From JACORV01 sp041484135 (GTDB lineage: Bacteria > Gemmatimonadota > Gemmatimonadetes > Gemmatimonadales > JACORV01): a DNA stretch of 13,964 nt. The position numbers were made by a program, and so were the translations under genes. The stretch's first letter is position 1. The number at the start of each line of letters is the position of its first letter. Below, piece after piece: positions 13,721-13,964 of this stretch. Location of the stretch: positions 1-13,964 of the forward strand of contig JBGPHD010000073.1 in the NCBI GenBank assembly GCA_041484135.1. Reading direction: 5' to 3'. The notes beneath the pieces were generated by a model. It saw nothing but the letters and a program-made list of their open reading frames with translations. It did no database searches and had not been told where the DNA came from.

Positions 13721-13964
13721 ATGTCGCGCTTGATCCCGATGGGCTTGGTTCTAGCGGCTGCGCTTGCTCGTACCGCCCATGCGCAGGCTGACAGTGCGCA
13801 GCGCCTATTTCTCAACCAGCTTTGGAGACCTCCGGGCACGCAACGGTGCGTAGTGAACGAAATGGCGCCGCCGCCACTCGACCAGATCATCGACAGCACG
13901 GCGGTGCAGGCAGGCCTAGGCGGTCTAACCCGAGGCTCGTTCGTGGTCGCGATACGCCACGCCG
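13721..13964 (+). CDS. N-terminal part of an unidentified exported protein, cut by right edge
   Basis: The frame opens at ATG 13721 and stays open to the window end, giving about 81 residues. GGAG at 13711-13714, six bases upstream, supports the start. Residues 1-21 (MSRLIPMGLVLAAALARTAHA) form a clear signal peptide with a likely cut after AHA and before Gln, as in the propeller protein. The mature part begins ADSAQRLFLNQLW and includes CVVNEMAPPPLDQI. I do not recognise a family from this fragment. Codon choice is less GC-biased than elsewhere: several cta, ctt, gct and gtt codons give third-position GC near 70% by my hand count. Upstream dyads in 13608-13638 may act in its control. Confidence 0.7.
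   Translation, partial: MSRLIPMGLVLAAALARTAHAQADSAQRLFLNQLWRPPGTQRCVVNEMAPPPLDQIIDSTAVQAGLGGLTRGSFVVAIRHA

Overview
This is a GC-rich bacterial window (roughly 70% GC by eye) with tightly packed genes and strongly G/C-biased third codon positions. Several exported proteins have signal peptides ending in AxA followed by Gln. There are also beta-propeller-like secreted proteins, a DUF305/LVIVD pair and a mevalonate-pathway enzyme. Together these suggest an environmental, probably Gram-negative bacterium. Gemmatimonadota is my best guess, with Acidobacteriota, Myxococcota or Rokubacteria as alternatives. No rRNA, tRNA, CRISPR array, transposase or integrase is visible, and nothing marks the window as a mobile island.

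Region A (1-6426) looks like a storage-lipid and isoprenoid locus. On the + strand lie the 3' end of a coiled-coil protein with a basic tail, a phasin (PHA granule-associated protein), a four-unit heptamer repeat and a patatin-like lipid hydrolase. Converging from the - strand is a three-gene operon: class I-type HMG-CoA reductase, an ABC1/UbiB-family atypical kinase and a WS/DGAT wax ester/triacylglycerol synthase. Both junctions in this operon are one-base TGATG overlaps. The patatin and WS/DGAT stop codons both lie inside one perfect inverted repeat, which probably acts as a two-way terminator.

Region B (6427-8637) is divergent from the HMGR operon. It holds a class I SAM-dependent methyltransferase and, 7 bases later, an MFS exporter-type transporter, followed by a short gene-free stretch with two hairpins.

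Region C (8638-12306) encodes envelope proteins: a secreted protein with six regularly spaced beta-propeller-like repeats and its own terminator, then a DUF305 probable lipoprotein overlapping an exported LVIVD-repeat protein by four bases (GTGA).

Region D (12307-13964) has a DUF4386 membrane protein behind a possible promoter/operator palindrome, a small CPXCG zinc-ribbon-type protein on the - strand, a gene-free stretch with strong dyad symmetry, and the start of an unidentified exported protein cut by the right edge. Third-position GC falls toward this end.

The most interesting points are: the coupled HMGR-ABC1 kinase-WS/DGAT operon facing a phasin/patatin pair, which suggests a granule or lipid-droplet module for isoprenoid or neutral lipids; an over-represented word, (C)GTTAGGC, found seven times and often in or beside small hairpins; and the DUF305-LVIVD pair with duplicated His-His motifs and a Met-rich linker.
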